From positions 14,118,001-14,182,000 of the forward strand of contig NC_046676.1 of assembly GCF_003369915.1 (NCBI RefSeq): DNA of 64,000 nt, given 5' to 3'. The translations under genes and the position numbers were made by a program. Shown here piece by piece: positions 24,846-36,994 of this stretch. The stretch comes from Drosophila miranda (taxonomy: Eukaryota; Arthropoda; Insecta; Diptera; Drosophilidae). The number at the start of each line of letters is the position of its first letter. The first letter of the stretch is position 1. The notes below the pieces were generated by a model that did not search any database, had not been told where the DNA came from, and saw nothing but the letters and a program-made list of their open reading frames with translations.

Positions 24846-26483
24846 AGTATAAACATTTGTATTCCCTTTTTTTATTTAATATCCATTAGTGATTTCCATA
24901 TACCAATTTATCCATCATAGCTTTAGAAATCAGAAGCAATGCATAAATAGCAGAGTGTTTTTACGCTCTCTCTACGAATTTTGCGGAACATAAAATATAC
25001 CTCTAATATACCTTTAAAAATAAAATTTAATAGCAGCTTGATTTGGAGGAATTAATTTCCTTTATGACAGAATAATATAGTGCAGATTCTAATATTATAA
25101 AACGTAAGTTCGAATTGAATAAAAATGCTATCGAATATAATCGATATTACAGTAAATACAGTTCTGTGGAAATTTTGAGTGCTTGTTGTACTTCACCACG
25201 CACTAGGAAATTATGTTGATGTGGCGGTTTTTTAAAAACTGAAATCAGCAGTGGTAACGGACTTTTTGTTCATTTGTTCATTGAATGTATTTTAATTTCT
25301 GCAACAATATTGACAATTCGCTGAATTTATGTTTTTGCCAATTTGCAAATAGCAGGGGAAAGCGTAAGCATTGATTAAGTATATTCGCAATATTGGCAAA
25401 CAAAGCAATTTGCATAGGAGATTGATAACCACCTAATTAGTTTCAGCAAAATGGAAATCACAGCAGCAACAGTCGCAGCATCATTGCGTAATGGCGACCG
25501 AATCCGTCCATGGCTAATTTTCATCTATAATGGCCCGAATATGCATGCAAATTTATCTAGAGCCCGCGTCAGAGTTCAAGCAATGCTGCAAAGCCAATAA
25601 AATCTCGGCCAAATTGCGCATCTAATTGTCCATCAAATATGTTTACGTTTGCCCTGGGATGTGGGCTTGTATTAGCCGCGACTAAGTGCCAAAAGGCAAC
25701 ACTTTCCCAGCACTTGGACAGCCAAGATCTGAGACAGTTCCGCCTAAATTGGCCAAACTAATAGATATATAGGTTTCTGTACCAACAGACACCTTCCCCC
25801 AGGCCATTTTTTGCTTTGGTTTGCCACATCCCAGAGCGAGTGCCTCAACTTTAACCAGTTGGGCCACAGCCGCCGAGCCGCAGAGCCCCCAGGCCAGCAC
25901 ACTCCGAGACCCATTCATATTGGCAAGCATTGGCCTGGCCGCGTTCAGTCTTCTGTCGAATGTCGTAGCGTGCACATCGTCTCCAGTCTCTTCTCCAGTC
26001 TCCATCTCAATCCGAACCCGATTCGATTCGATTGGATTTGATCCGAACTGTGTCACTCCGCTGCAGTCTCTATCCGCTAGTCTCGCACCGAATCGCGTTC
26101 GTGTGTGACGTGTTTGTTTCAACGATATTGCAAGCGTTTTAATTGAAGAGAAGAATCCCAACCACTCGAGGTAATTGAAACACTTGAATGCACCAAAAAT
26201 ATTCATATATAATATTCTGTTCACTCTGCAGATTATCTGCAGATAATTTTGCTTGTTTTTCTTGGACCCTACCTCTCGTGGTACATAGTGGTCTTTTGAT
26301 TGAGGTATTGTCTTTCGCTTTTCGGGGCAATTGGTATGCAATGACAGCAGCAGAAGTAGCAGCAGCAATTCGAAACATTTACCTGCCCAGCGAAGCGTTT
26401 AATTGGGGATTATATAAACATCTTTGTATAATCGAGCTGGCTGCTTTACTGAGACGGACTTGTAGAGATACTTGGTCATAATC

Positions 26484-26509
26484 GTATGTGTGTGTGTGTG
26501 TGTGTGTGT
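26484..26509. repeat. (TG)n microsatellite
   Basis: About 12 uninterrupted TG units. Confidence 0.95.
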
Positions 26510-27236
26510 CAGGGTCATGCCATGAACTGTCGCACTGGCTGGCAAAAAAATGTCTTATAATATTTATTTTTTATACACATACACATTTGACAGGGTACTT
26601 CCGTGAGCGAGGGAGCCCTTTGCATAAATTTGATTTGGAGCTTACACGTTGCGTTGCGTTGTCGCTCTGTTAATTTTATGCCCGTCTTGGCTTCATCTCA
26701 TTCGTATCAATGGCTGATCCGATACAAAAAGCAATTTGCATATTCAGGGGGGTTTTTTCTTTATTTGTGCTGCCAGCCTTTTTGTGAGACCTGCCACCAA
26801 AGGCCAAATGGGGAATGGAATGGAAGAATTGCCAAACATTTAAAATTTGTTCGATTTCATGGTTTAATGCCAGAGTTTCAAGTGGTTTTCTTAATGATCC
26901 TACACAAACTCACGATCTCTTGAGCTCTTCTGCTCAGGGCAGACGTACTTCGTGCCTGCAGTAAGTCATAGCCTTAGCCCAGAGGTCAATCAGTCAGCCA
27001 TTCAGGCAGTCAATCATTCATTTAGCTGGGCTTATTAGCTGCAACATCACACGGATAGACAGACAAATTGGAGACCTGTAATGCACATTCGATCGTTTTA
27101 ATGGACCCACTCCATCTATCATCGCCAGCCAGTTCTGAGGCCTCAATCGGGTTGCAGCAACAAATGCGACTTCAATTTCAACATTTGCAATATGCAAACA
27201 AGAGGAAGCCAAGCCAGACCGACAACCACACTCTCA

Positions 27237-27238
27237 CA

Positions 27239-27281
<43 letters not shown>
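27237..27281. repeat. (CA)n microsatellite
   Basis: About 20 CA units with one CCA interruption. Confidence 0.95.
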
Positions 27282-27282
<1 letters not shown>

Positions 27283-29095
27283 AAAGCTAATCAAAGATTC
27301 GAAAATGTTTCTACTTACAAATGAATGCCTAACCCAACCGGTTTGGGAAGCTCTTATGAAAATATGACAAACTGGAGGAGGGAATCCAAATGGCATACAT
27401 TTATAATGATATTTTCGCTTTTAATAGGGTCAGCTGTTTTAAAAACATTACAAGATGTGTGTCTACTAAGTGGATCTTGAGATCCAAGCTTGCGAACAAA
27501 AAATCCTTTGGGATGTCTTAGCTGGAAACCAGTATCATCCGGTGATTAATATATTGAAATATTAGAAAGATACCAAAAATTTCTTTACCTTCAAGTTTAT
27601 CAAGTATTGTAAAAACTTATGCTACAAAAGATTTTCTGCATAATTTAAAATTCTTAAACATTCTCTGCTTCCAAGACTTTATAGCCCCAATGGGTTCTGG
27701 AGCTTTTCTCAATTAGCTGTCTGCTTTTCCTTTAGTCAAAGTGGAAATTTTCAATAAATTAACCATGTGTTTGTGCCAAAATATGGCAAAAGTGGAAACT
27801 TCAGTTAAATATTGCTTCCTTCCGTGCTATTTCCGCTCCTTTTCGCGGCTTTCTTTCAAGTGTATCAGCATCGCTCTCAAGTTCGTTGCCCAAGTTATTT
27901 GTTTGCTGTCAGTTCGACGGAGCCTCGTTGTTTTAGCTAGAGCTTGTGTGTTATGCTTATGATTTCGGCTTTGTCAACTTGGACGACCTGGCTGGCTCTA
28001 TTTGTGGGTCTCGAAATTTGGCTCAATGTGTGCTTCGATGCTTGCATAAGTTGCAGGCAACAGCTGCTGCTGTTGGCTGGCTGCTCTTGCTGGCTTCACA
28101 CATTCGGCAGACGCGTTTTAATTGGCAATAAACCCCGAAACTGAGGCTAGGTAACAAGCCCCCTAAAGGCGCTAAGTGATGAAGGAGAACCGCAATTTGC
28201 CGCTTAGCCAAGTTCCAGCGTCAGCGTCAGCCTCAACCACAGCCACAGCCACAGCCGTTGTCGCAGCTCCATCTCCATCTCTAGCACCTGTCTCTTAGCC
28301 TCAGCCTCTGGCTGTGGCTCAGCCTTAGCTCTGCCTCGAGCGCGTAGTTCAAGGTGTAGTAGTGCAGAGGTGCAGTGTCATGCTTTCATTGCAATTTTTG
28401 CTAAAGAGTTTCCCTAAACACTTAGCTTGAGGGGGATACAGATACAGTTGGTGATACAGATTTGGATGTGGATATGGATATGGATATGGTTATGGGTTAT
28501 GTTATGCTTGGGCGGATGGCAAACAAACAAAAGTCCGCTCGGTGTTGCATGAAATGTCATGACATGGCCAAAGTGCAAGGCGTGCTCAGAGATCAGGCGG
28601 AGATCGCCCAGAGGCGGAGACACAGCCAGATGTGGCCAAGTGTAACGCGGCTGCAATCCATGCCAAATTCAGATTGGGCAACACCGACTTGCAACAGTCC
28701 CCGACTCCGTTGGAGCGGAGTGGAGTGGGGGCGATATGGAAACCACTGCCTGTTCCCCCTGGCCATTGCATAATGCCGCAAAGAAATGCGAATCCACAGT
28801 GCAGGCGCAATCGAAAATCCAAATAGAAACCGAAAGTCCAGTCCGAAACCCGTTTACAGCGTTTGCAGCAGGTTGTTTGTGGCAAGACAGGCACGCGTGC
28901 CGCAGTCGGGCACCGAATCACAGAATTAGCCCCAGTTTTTCCAGCTGCTGCTTGCGACACTCCGCGAGTCGATTGCGGGTTTCCTTTGACTGGTTTTTGC
29001 CTTCCCGGAATGCTTCTTGCAACAGCCTCATCGTCCACAAAATAATAGGCTATCCAGTGTGCTAATACCCGATCCACTCTCTTTGTTGCAGCAAG

Positions 29096-32000
29096 ATGAC
29101 GGTGGATCTATCGCCCGTGCAGGAGTACTACAAGGATAAGACGATCTTCATTACTGGAGCGTCTGGGTTCATGGGCAAGGTGCTGCTGGAGAAGCTCCTC
29201 TACTCCTGCCACTCGCTCAAGGAGGTGATCATCATCTGCCGTCCGAAACGAGGCAAGACCGCAGAGACGCGTCTGGAGGAGATGTATAAGCTGCCCATCT
29301 TCCAGCGCATCAAGGATGAGCGCCCCCACATGCTCAAGAAGGTGACCATCTACCAGGGCGACGTTACCTTTGATTGTAAGGTCTAAGCTGCATCCTGCAT
29401 CCTGCATCCACATTCACATCTTCTGTTTACTTGCAGTGCTGGGTCTGAGCGGAGGCAGCTTGAAGCATGTGACCGAGAACACCAACATCGTGTTCCATAT
29501 GGCGGCCACCCTCAAGCTGGAGGGCAACCTGCGCGACGCCATCGACATGAATCTTGTGGGCACCAAGCGCGCCCTGGCAGTGGCCAAGCAAATGAAGAAC
29601 CTGGAGGCCTTCATCCACCTGTCGACTGCCTTCTGCAACTGCGATCAGGAGGTGATGTACGAGAAGGTCTACGAGTTCCCCCACAAGCCCGAAGATCTCA
29701 TTCGCATGGCCGAGTGGATGGATGTGAAGACCCTCGACACCATCACCCCTGATCTGCTCAAGCCGCACCCAAATACCTACACCTACTCGAAGCGCCTGGC
29801 CGAGATCCTGGTGCGCGACCACTACGAGAGCATGCCGGTGATTATCGCCCGCCCCAGCATCGGTAAGTGACCTTTTTGGCCAATACGGCTCCTTCCAGCT
29901 ACATCTATCCGTGGTGGCCTCTCTATGTTGCTTTGGCTTCCAGCTTTATTAGATTTATTTATGTCATTAATTTCCCGTGTCTATGGCTGTGCCTGGGGGC
30001 TGCCATCGAAATGGAAACTGGGAAACTGTAGTCTGGCCTCCGCCGCCAGCTGCCACCGCTGCTCCTGCTGCTAACAAATCATGCGCCTCCGCTTAACTTG
30101 GCTTGTGTCTATGTTCATGTCTGGGGTCTATGTCTATGGCTATTGCTATGGAGCCCTGGCCATTTGCTTATGTATTTCTCTAGCCACCTGGTGATTTTTT
30201 ACCTGGAGTTTGCCTTTGCAAACTTTACGATTTTTGTCTGTCAATTACATTTTTCAATTACGAATTTTGGCAATCTTGATAGCAAGTTGTTGTATATCCA
30301 TGGGAGAAGCGACGACAAGGTAATGCATTATAGAGGAAAATCTTTAGTTTTGAAATACCCATTTGCGAATATATAATTATAAAATGCATTACGTACAAAT
30401 TCCTAGTAGTATTATTATCTTTAATCAAACGCATCAAACCATTATCTGCTAGATCTGTTACAAAACGTACTATAGTTTATTCATAGATCGATTTATATAC
30501 ATATACATATATGTATATGTATGCATGCATGTATGTCTCGTACATTTGTATATTCCGATTTGATGTATGGAAAAACTATAAAACTACTAGCCAAAGTTCA
30601 ACTAATCTACGGAAACGCGTTTCAATGACGTTTATGATCAACTTTAACTGGTTGAAAGACCCATTTCGATAGGAATTTTCTCTACGGAGTACCCTCTTTA
30701 CAACGAGGTAATCAACGGCTATTGGCCCGCGATTGTTGGCATATGCCAAGCTGTTACGCCCCTGTCTAGAATCTGTCTCCATCTGTGAGTATGTCCGATT
30801 GGGTTCAAGGCATTGAAGACCGCCTTAGCTCGGCAGATACCCCATAAACATTGTCAATATTGTCTTCGATTGCTAATCACCTGGCCACATGGCAAAGTTC
30901 GTCGAAAATGACAGCTTTTTAGCGGATCCATGGTGATAAATGGCCGAGCAGATGAATGGATGGGGTGGGTGAGGGTGAGGGCGAAAAGGGAGTGGCCAGG
31001 GTTGGTCGGGCTATTTAGGGGCTTCATCTAAGCTGCTTCTTGCTGCCTTCTGCTAATTGGTCAAGTGTTTTTTTTATGCTTTTCGTGTGTGTGTTTGTTT
31101 TATGACAACCCAACCTCGTTCCGCTCCTGTCCTCCACTTGCCGCCCATTGTGCTTACGCCTCCTCCACCACCGCCATCGCTGAAGATTTTCCTTCAGCTG
31201 ACAAGCTTCACTGTGAGAAAACTACAACAAAATCAGCAACAAATACCAATGTGTCTAAACGGCAACAAATACAGAAACAACAGCAAACAACAGCGCTTAA
31301 ACAAAAACCAAAAACAAAAAGAAAAAGTTAAATTACATGGCATGGCATAAAACATTGCTTAAACAACAAAAACTACAGCACACAAACGCCGTCGTCATTG
31401 ACCAAAAAGTTCAATGAGCATGCAATGCAAACAAAAACTACAATCCGCCTCGCTTACCCCCCGCCTGATCACGCTGCCATCCCACAGCCATGCCTTTGGC
31501 TCAGTTCAAGACCCAGCCCAAGACTCTGCCTCCGCCTCCGCCTCCGCCTTCGGCTCCTGTTTTCTGAGCGATAAAACAACACAGCACGCATACAAATTGC
31601 TCGGAATCCCCGTATCCCAGTCCAGACTGATTACCACCGTTCACTGCATCAGTGTCGCCGTCGGCCTACGAGCCCGTGCCCGGATGGGTGGACAATCTGA
31701 ACGGACCAACCGGCCTGATAGTGGGCGCTGGCAAGGGCGTCATCCGCTCCATGCTGATCGACACGCGCTTTCTCTCGGAGGTGATACCGGTGGACTATGC
31801 CATCAATGGGCTATGCGTGATCCCCTACCAGTTCGCGGGGCTAAAGGAGAAGCCCGCGGAGGTGCCCGTCTACAACATCACGTGCGCCGACCACCGAAAG
31901 ATGCAGTGGGGCGATGTGATCGAGATGAGCAAAGATATTGGCTACCGCTACCCATTTGAGGCGGGTCTCTGGTATCCGGACGGGTGCATCACCACCAACA

Positions 32001-32657
32001 AACTGCACCATAACATCAACGTGCTTCTCTTCCACTGGTTACCCGCTTACTTCATCGACTTTATGCTGCTCCTGCTTGGCCAGAAGAGATTGTAAGTTCC
32101 TCCGAAGCCGCAGACGTCGCCGAATCAAGCCTGGCCTGACAGTTTCTCCCTCCGCCTAGTATGGTCCGCCTCCAGACCCGCATCGCTGTGGGTCTCGAGG
32201 TGCTGCAGTTCTTTACGATGAGGGCCTGGTTCTTCAAATCGGACGCCTACTCGTCCCTCTGGAACATCATGAACGACGAGGACAAGAAAAAGTATGTACA
32301 GGAAGAGTACGGATTGGCAAGTGTTGGCTGAAGTTGACTAAATGTGATTCACACTCAAAAGCTTCAACATGGACATGGACCCCGTTGAGACTGTGCCCAT
32401 GTACATCGAGTCGTGTGTCCAGGGCGGGCGGCAGTATCTGATGAAGGAGTCTCCCGACAGCCTGCCCCGTGCACGGCTCCAGCTGAAGCTGTAAGAGAGC
32501 CCGTCCCCCAAAAACCTACCCTAGAATCTAGTTCCCCAGAACTCTGATCTCTTTCAATTTTAGCATGTACATCTTGGACCGCTTGTGCAAGACGGTCATC
32601 GTGGGCTCCCTGTGCTACTGGACCTACGGTGTGGTGGCACGTCTCTTGGGCATCTAA
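29096..32657 (+). CDS. CG30427: Fatty acyl-CoA reductase, isoform with 3' cassette A (499 aa)
   Basis: Shared exons 29096-29375 and 29437-29862 encode residues 1-235: the NAD(P)H-binding Rossmann motif TGASGFMG (20-27), the conserved RPKRGK segment, and the active-site YTYSK (208-212, YxxxK). Cassette A follows as 31653-32091, 32160-32291, 32362-32490 and 32564-32657. It supplies the conserved GWVDN..GPTG..G.GKGVIRS block, VIPVDYAING, the WYPDG motif and the FAR_C (sterile) domain, ending in a hydrophobic segment that anchors the enzyme. FARs reduce long-chain acyl-CoA to fatty alcohol with NADPH, at the ER or peroxisome, for waxes, ether lipids or pheromones. All phases close. Two more cassettes downstream use the same donor at 29863. 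Alternative 3' use matches my memory of CG30427 in D. melanogaster. Confidence 0.92.
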
Positions 32658-34254
32658 GGTGGTGGCCTCCGACTCCGACTTTGGCTCGGACTTGTACCGA
32701 ACAATTCCCAATTCATTTGCGCGCATTCCTCAATCAAATCAATCTCAATCTTTGCTTAGGTTCGCTTTGGGGCACTACTTTCGAGGTACTCGAACCTCGA
32801 ATCTGGTTTTCATTTCTAGTTTAAGTGATCTTTTATGTTTCATGTGAAATAAAACAAAAATCAAAAAAAAAAAAAAAATACAACAAATTATACATATGTG
32901 TTATATGTGTGTGTGTGTGTGTGTTCCAAGTGTCCAAGTGTTGATCCAGTGCTGAGGACCATCCGCTCCAGAGACAACACAAACAACACAAAACGAACTA
33001 CACGATCGATCCTCACAAAAACAGACTCACAGATCCCCACACAGTCTTTCCCAGTCCACACAATTATACATACGAACTATACATATCTATTCATCCACTC
33101 ATTATTCGTTCATCCATTCATGGCATCCATTCACACTTACCCACAAACACAAACACAAACTCACACACTTAATACGGCTTCGGTGACCATCATCCGGGGC
33201 TTTCGTGGTATGTAGAGTCAATCAATCACTTGGAATCTCCATCCTCCACTCGCCCTCTAATCGGACTCCTTCGCCTCTTCCCCCAGTCTCGCCCGCTGCC
33301 TATGAGCCAATTCCCGGTTGGGTGGACAATATGAATGGACCCACCGGTCTGATGATCGGCTGCGGCAAGGGCGTCATCCGATCCGTGCTGGTCAATCAGG
33401 AGTACAAGGCAGAGGTCATACCCGTCGACTATGCCATCAACGGCCTGATTGTGATCCCCTACGAGTTCAACAAGCAGGCCAAGCGCCCGTCCCAGGTGCC
33501 CGTCTACAACATCACCAATGCGGATCACAGGAAGATGACCATGGGCACCGTGGTGGAGCTGAGCAAGCGCATCAACAGGCAGATACCCCTGAACGCAGGC
33601 CTCTGGTATCCGGACCCCTGCGTAACCACCAACAGATTTTATCACAATATTAATGTGGCGCTCTTCCACTGGCTGCCCGCCTACTTCCTCGACTTCCTTC
33701 TGCTCTTGTTTGGCCAGAAGAGATTGTAAGTAGTTGTATTTGCCATCTTCTGTAACAACTGACTGAATCTGTTCTTCCTTTAGCATGGTGAGAGTGCAGC
33801 AGAAAATCTCCACGGGCCTGGGCGTACTTCAGTTCTTCACCCTCACTGCCTGGTCCTTCCGCTCCGAATTATATTGCTCGTTGTGGAACAAACTCAACGA
33901 GGAGGACAAGGCGATGTAAGTACCTAAGGTTCCATATCTAATTCGGTGCTAATCTTCATTCCTTTGCCAGATTCAACATGAACATGAACGTCAAGGAGAC
34001 CGAAGACGACTACATGGAGCAGTGTGCCCTCGGAGCTCGTAAATTCATACTGAAGGAGAAGGAGGAAGACATACCCTCTGCTCGTCTGCACATGAAGATG
34101 TGAGTGATCCTCCACAGACGGTAAACGCCATATAACTCTGACTTTTCTCTGCCTTCTCAGTCAATATGTAGTGGATGTCGTGTGCAAGACCCTCATTGTG
34201 GGCTTGTTCCTTTACTATGTCCTCAAGTGGACAGGGGTGCTGGCTCTGTTTTGA
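29096..34254 (+). CDS. CG30427: Fatty acyl-CoA reductase, isoform with 3' cassette B (499 aa)
   Basis: The two shared exons join to cassette B: 33287-33725, 33784-33915, 33971-34099 and 34161-34254. Exon lengths (439, 132, 129, 94) are identical to cassette A, and every acceptor is in the same phase (the codon split after G at the shared donor). The B protein reads VSPAAYEPIPGWVDN, then GLMIGCGKGVIRS and WYPDPCVT, with an FAR_C domain and a hydrophobic tail. Residues differ from A mainly in the second half, so substrate range or location may differ. No exon for the Rossmann half lies between A and B, so B cannot be a separate complete reductase. Confidence 0.88.
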
Positions 34255-35542
34255 GACCAAGGATTCTGGATACTCATTGGTTTGGTGGTCACAGGCATTT
34301 ACTTAGTCAAAAATCTTAGTCATAGTTACGCATATTCGAGGTTATGATTCCAAATAAAAATGATTCTAGGTTGTTGTACATACATCTATCTCCATTCAAC
34401 GTTGTTTTGCTCTCCTTGCCCTTCTATCGATAATCTTAAGGTCCGAATTCTTTCGAATACTTGAAATATTTTCTGTTCTACCAGTAACGCCGGCTGTGGC
34501 TGAGCCCCTGCCAGGTTGGGTGGACAACATGAACGGACCCACTGGTGTGCTCATAGGAGCCGGCAAGGGCGTTATCCGATCCATGATCTGCAATGGCGAA
34601 CTGAGATCGGAGGTTATTCCAGTGGATATAGCCATAAACGGGTTGATTTTGCTGCCTTACCACAACAGTTTCGTGGAGAAGAGGTAAGTCTGAAGGAAAT
34701 CCTGAAATACTAGACGGATCGATTACTAACCTTAATCACAGGTCCCTTCAGATACCAGTCTACAATTTGACGGTGGATGATGCCAAAAAACGCACCTGGA
34801 AATGGATCATGGACGTGGGCCGTGATCTCGGCAAGAAGTACCCCTTCGAGGTGGGGCTCTGGTATCCGGATGGTAACATGACCTCCAGCAAATTGTACCA
34901 CACCTTCTGCACCATCATGTTCATGTGGTTGCCAGCCTATATCATCGATTTTCTGCTCCTTATTTTCGGACAGCGTCGCTTGTAAGAGATTCATATCCCA
35001 CTCCAGATGGTGTGGAAGGTTACTCACTGTTACTCTTCGTTTAGCATGGTCCGAGTACAGACGAAGGTCTCTATGGGTCTGGAGGTGCTCCAATTCTTTA
35101 CCACGCGCAACTGGGACTTCAAGTCCACGCATTTTGAGCAGATTTATCAGGAATTGGATGAAACAGATCGACAAATGTAAGCCACACAAATAACACCTTT
35201 ACTTTTTGATCACGCTAATATGATCTCCATTAGCTTCAAGATCAACAGCAACGATGTGGACGACTATGAGTACATGAAACAGAGCATTTTGGGCGGTCGC
35301 CAGTATGTGATGAAGGAGCCTCTCACCTCCTTGCCCAAGTCGCGCATACAGCTGAGATTGTTAGTATTTCCTGAAATGACTATTCTCTTTTTATACGTAA
35401 CGCTTATAACCATCCAAATTCTAGCATGTATGTCCTGGATCGCATTTGCAAGACGCTAATCATGACGGGTTTGCTTTACTGGTCCTCCCAAAAGCTGGGA
35501 CTCATCGAACTAGTTCGGAATGGCCTCTTTGTTTCCAAATGA
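29096..35542 (+). CDS. CG30427: Fatty acyl-CoA reductase, isoform with 3' cassette C (506 aa)
   Basis: The shared exons join to cassette C: 34485-34683, 34742-34981, 35045-35176, 35234-35359 and 35425-35542. The first two C exons together are 439 bp, the same as the single first exon of A and B, so C has gained (or A and B have lost) one intron. The third-to-last block is one codon shorter and the tail is eight codons longer (LVRNGLFVSK). Conserved motifs are GWVDN, GAGKGVIRS, WYPDG. The NITxADHRKM segment of A and B is replaced by NLTVDDAKKRTW. One donor is the weaker GTTAGT at 35360. All phases close. Confidence 0.87.
29863..31652 (+). other. Shared branching intron of the reductase gene
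   Basis: This 1.8-kb intron runs from the common donor to the first cassette. It is AT-rich with CA- and A-rich stretches near 31200-31400 and no coding exon. The same donor must also reach acceptors at 33286 and 34484 for the other isoforms, so regulation of cassette choice is likely to act on sequence here or in the 5' parts of the cassettes. Confidence 0.6.
32848..32853 (+). promoter_or_regulatory. Poly(A) signal of cassette A
   Basis: AATAAA, 191 nt after the cassette A stop and followed by an A run (32863-32879). Confidence 0.75.
34353..34358 (+). promoter_or_regulatory. Poly(A) signal of cassette B
   Basis: AATAAA, 99 nt after the cassette B stop and 127 nt before the first cassette C exon. 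Confidence 0.75.
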
Positions 35543-35589
35543 AGTCTGCCAGCTATTCTGCAGCCTCGAAATACGTACATACTTATTCT

Positions 35590-35595
35590 ATTAAA
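35590..35595 (+). promoter_or_regulatory. Poly(A) signal of cassette C
   Basis: ATTAAA, the common variant hexamer, 48 nt after the cassette C stop. Confidence 0.55.
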
Positions 35596-35939
35596 GAGCT
35601 AGCACTTCTTATTATTTTCGTCACCCCAATGTACCTTTAGAGATGTTTTAACCATAGTTTCCTTGGTACAAATATTCATGAGTTGTATACGTTATAATAT
35701 ACTTATTAAAGGACACTGTTAGTACATATGATATGGATTTTTATGGTGCACAATTTATTTATCCACACTAAGGATATTTTTGTGGGATACTATATAACGG
35801 GAAGAGCTTTTCTGAACTTGGCTAAAATTTCTGTTATTTCCTTACTCCGCTGCAGAGAATTCAAATTATAGTTACCTTATACTCAAATATTAAGATTTTA
35901 AAAGTTTCAATAGCTTTTCCATCGCGTTTTTAAAATAAA

Positions 35940-36994
35940 CGAGGGGGAACGTTGTGAGTTGCTGCGGACACCGCAACTCTACAGTTATACCCGATACTAA
36001 GTCAGTATGGCTCTCCTCCGGCAGACGCCGCTAATATTAAACGACACGACAAAGAGTGCGTGCGAGAGAGACAGAAAATCAGTCTGAGCGTGACGTCGGG
36101 CGCTGCGTAGCCACTGCAAATTGATTTGTTCCTATTGGCTATAAAAATGATCTGATCTGATCCAGATTCAGCAATCTGATAGATATGGTCATTATCTATG
36201 ATTCTGCGTTTTTAGTTTTCTCGAATGTGCAATATTGTGGATGCAACAGATTTTCGTCCTTTGTGTGGGCGGAAGGGGGTGGGGTGAAATTTTGAGATAC
36301 ACGTTTTATAGTAAGATCTAACAGGAGTGCGGATACCAAAATTTGGTTACTCTAGCCTTAATAGTCTCTGAGATTTTTGAATATCCCCAGATTTTCGTCC
36401 TTTGCGGGGGCGGAAGGGGGTGTGGCGAAATATTGAAACAAACTCGTCTCGGTCCGATATATAAGGAGTGTGGATACCAAATTTGATTGCTCTAGCTTTT
36501 ATAGTCTCTGAGATCTAGGCGCTAATGTTTTACTCTAAGCAAAGCCGGCTATGCTACGTGTGTGTTAGAGAGAGACAGGGCGAGAAAAAATGAAATTGTT
36601 TTCTTGATGCTGGCTATAATAATAATACGATCCAATTCCGCAGTCTTAAAGATATGGTCATTCTCTACACAGATTTTCGTCCTTTGTGGGGGCGGAAGTG
36701 GGCGGGGCGAAGTTTTGAAATATTTTTGTAGCAGTGACATATCACAGAAGTCTGGATCCAAAACATCGTTGCTCTAGCTCTTATAGTCTTTGAGCACTTG
36801 GCGCTGAAGGGGACGGACAGACGGACGGACGGACAGACGGACAGACAGACAGGGCTCAATCGACTCGGCTATTGATGCTGATCAAGAATATATATACTTT
36901 ATGGGGTCGGAAACGATTCCTTCTGGACGTTACACACATCCACTTTTACCACAAAGCTAATATACTCCAATACTCATTTTGAGTATCGGGTATA
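35940..36994 (+). mobile_element. DINE-1-like repeat, copy 1 (plus orientation)
   Basis: It begins CGAGGGGGAACGTTGTGAG, followed by a hairpin-forming GAGTTGC..GCAACTC, and ends ..GAGTATCGGGTATA. Inside are paired blocks of GGGGGCGGAAGTGGGCGGGG type, a run of GACGGACAGACGGAC units near 36811-36850 and the TATATATACTTTATGGGGTCGG segment known from INE-1/DINE-1 (ISY, mini-me) elements, which are non-autonomous Helitrons of Drosophila. It has no long reading frame. Family assignment is from memory of the shared motifs. Confidence 0.7.

Larger units (their letters stand above)
24850..29091 (+). other. Upstream region and probable 5' untranslated exon plus intron of the acyl-CoA reductase gene
   Basis: No coding exon is seen. 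A probable untranslated first exon ends at about 26170 (ACTCGAG/GTAATT), and the acceptor is the TTGTTGCAG at 29083-29091 just before the coding exon; the 2.9-kb intron between would carry the regulatory elements. Microsatellites lie at 26484-26509 (TG) and 27238-27281 (CA). The exon position is inferred from a splice signal only. Confidence 0.4.

Noticed and set aside
27237-27281. Coding potential of CA/GT-rich frames
   Set aside because: Frames such as the Cys-Val repeats opposite the CA tract are translations of a microsatellite.
36562-36777. 71-codon frame repeated at 38035-38250 and, extended, at 40277-40543
   Set aside because: It lies inside the DINE-1-like repeats, follows their orientation and has no independent coding signal; it is a by-product of the repeat sequence.
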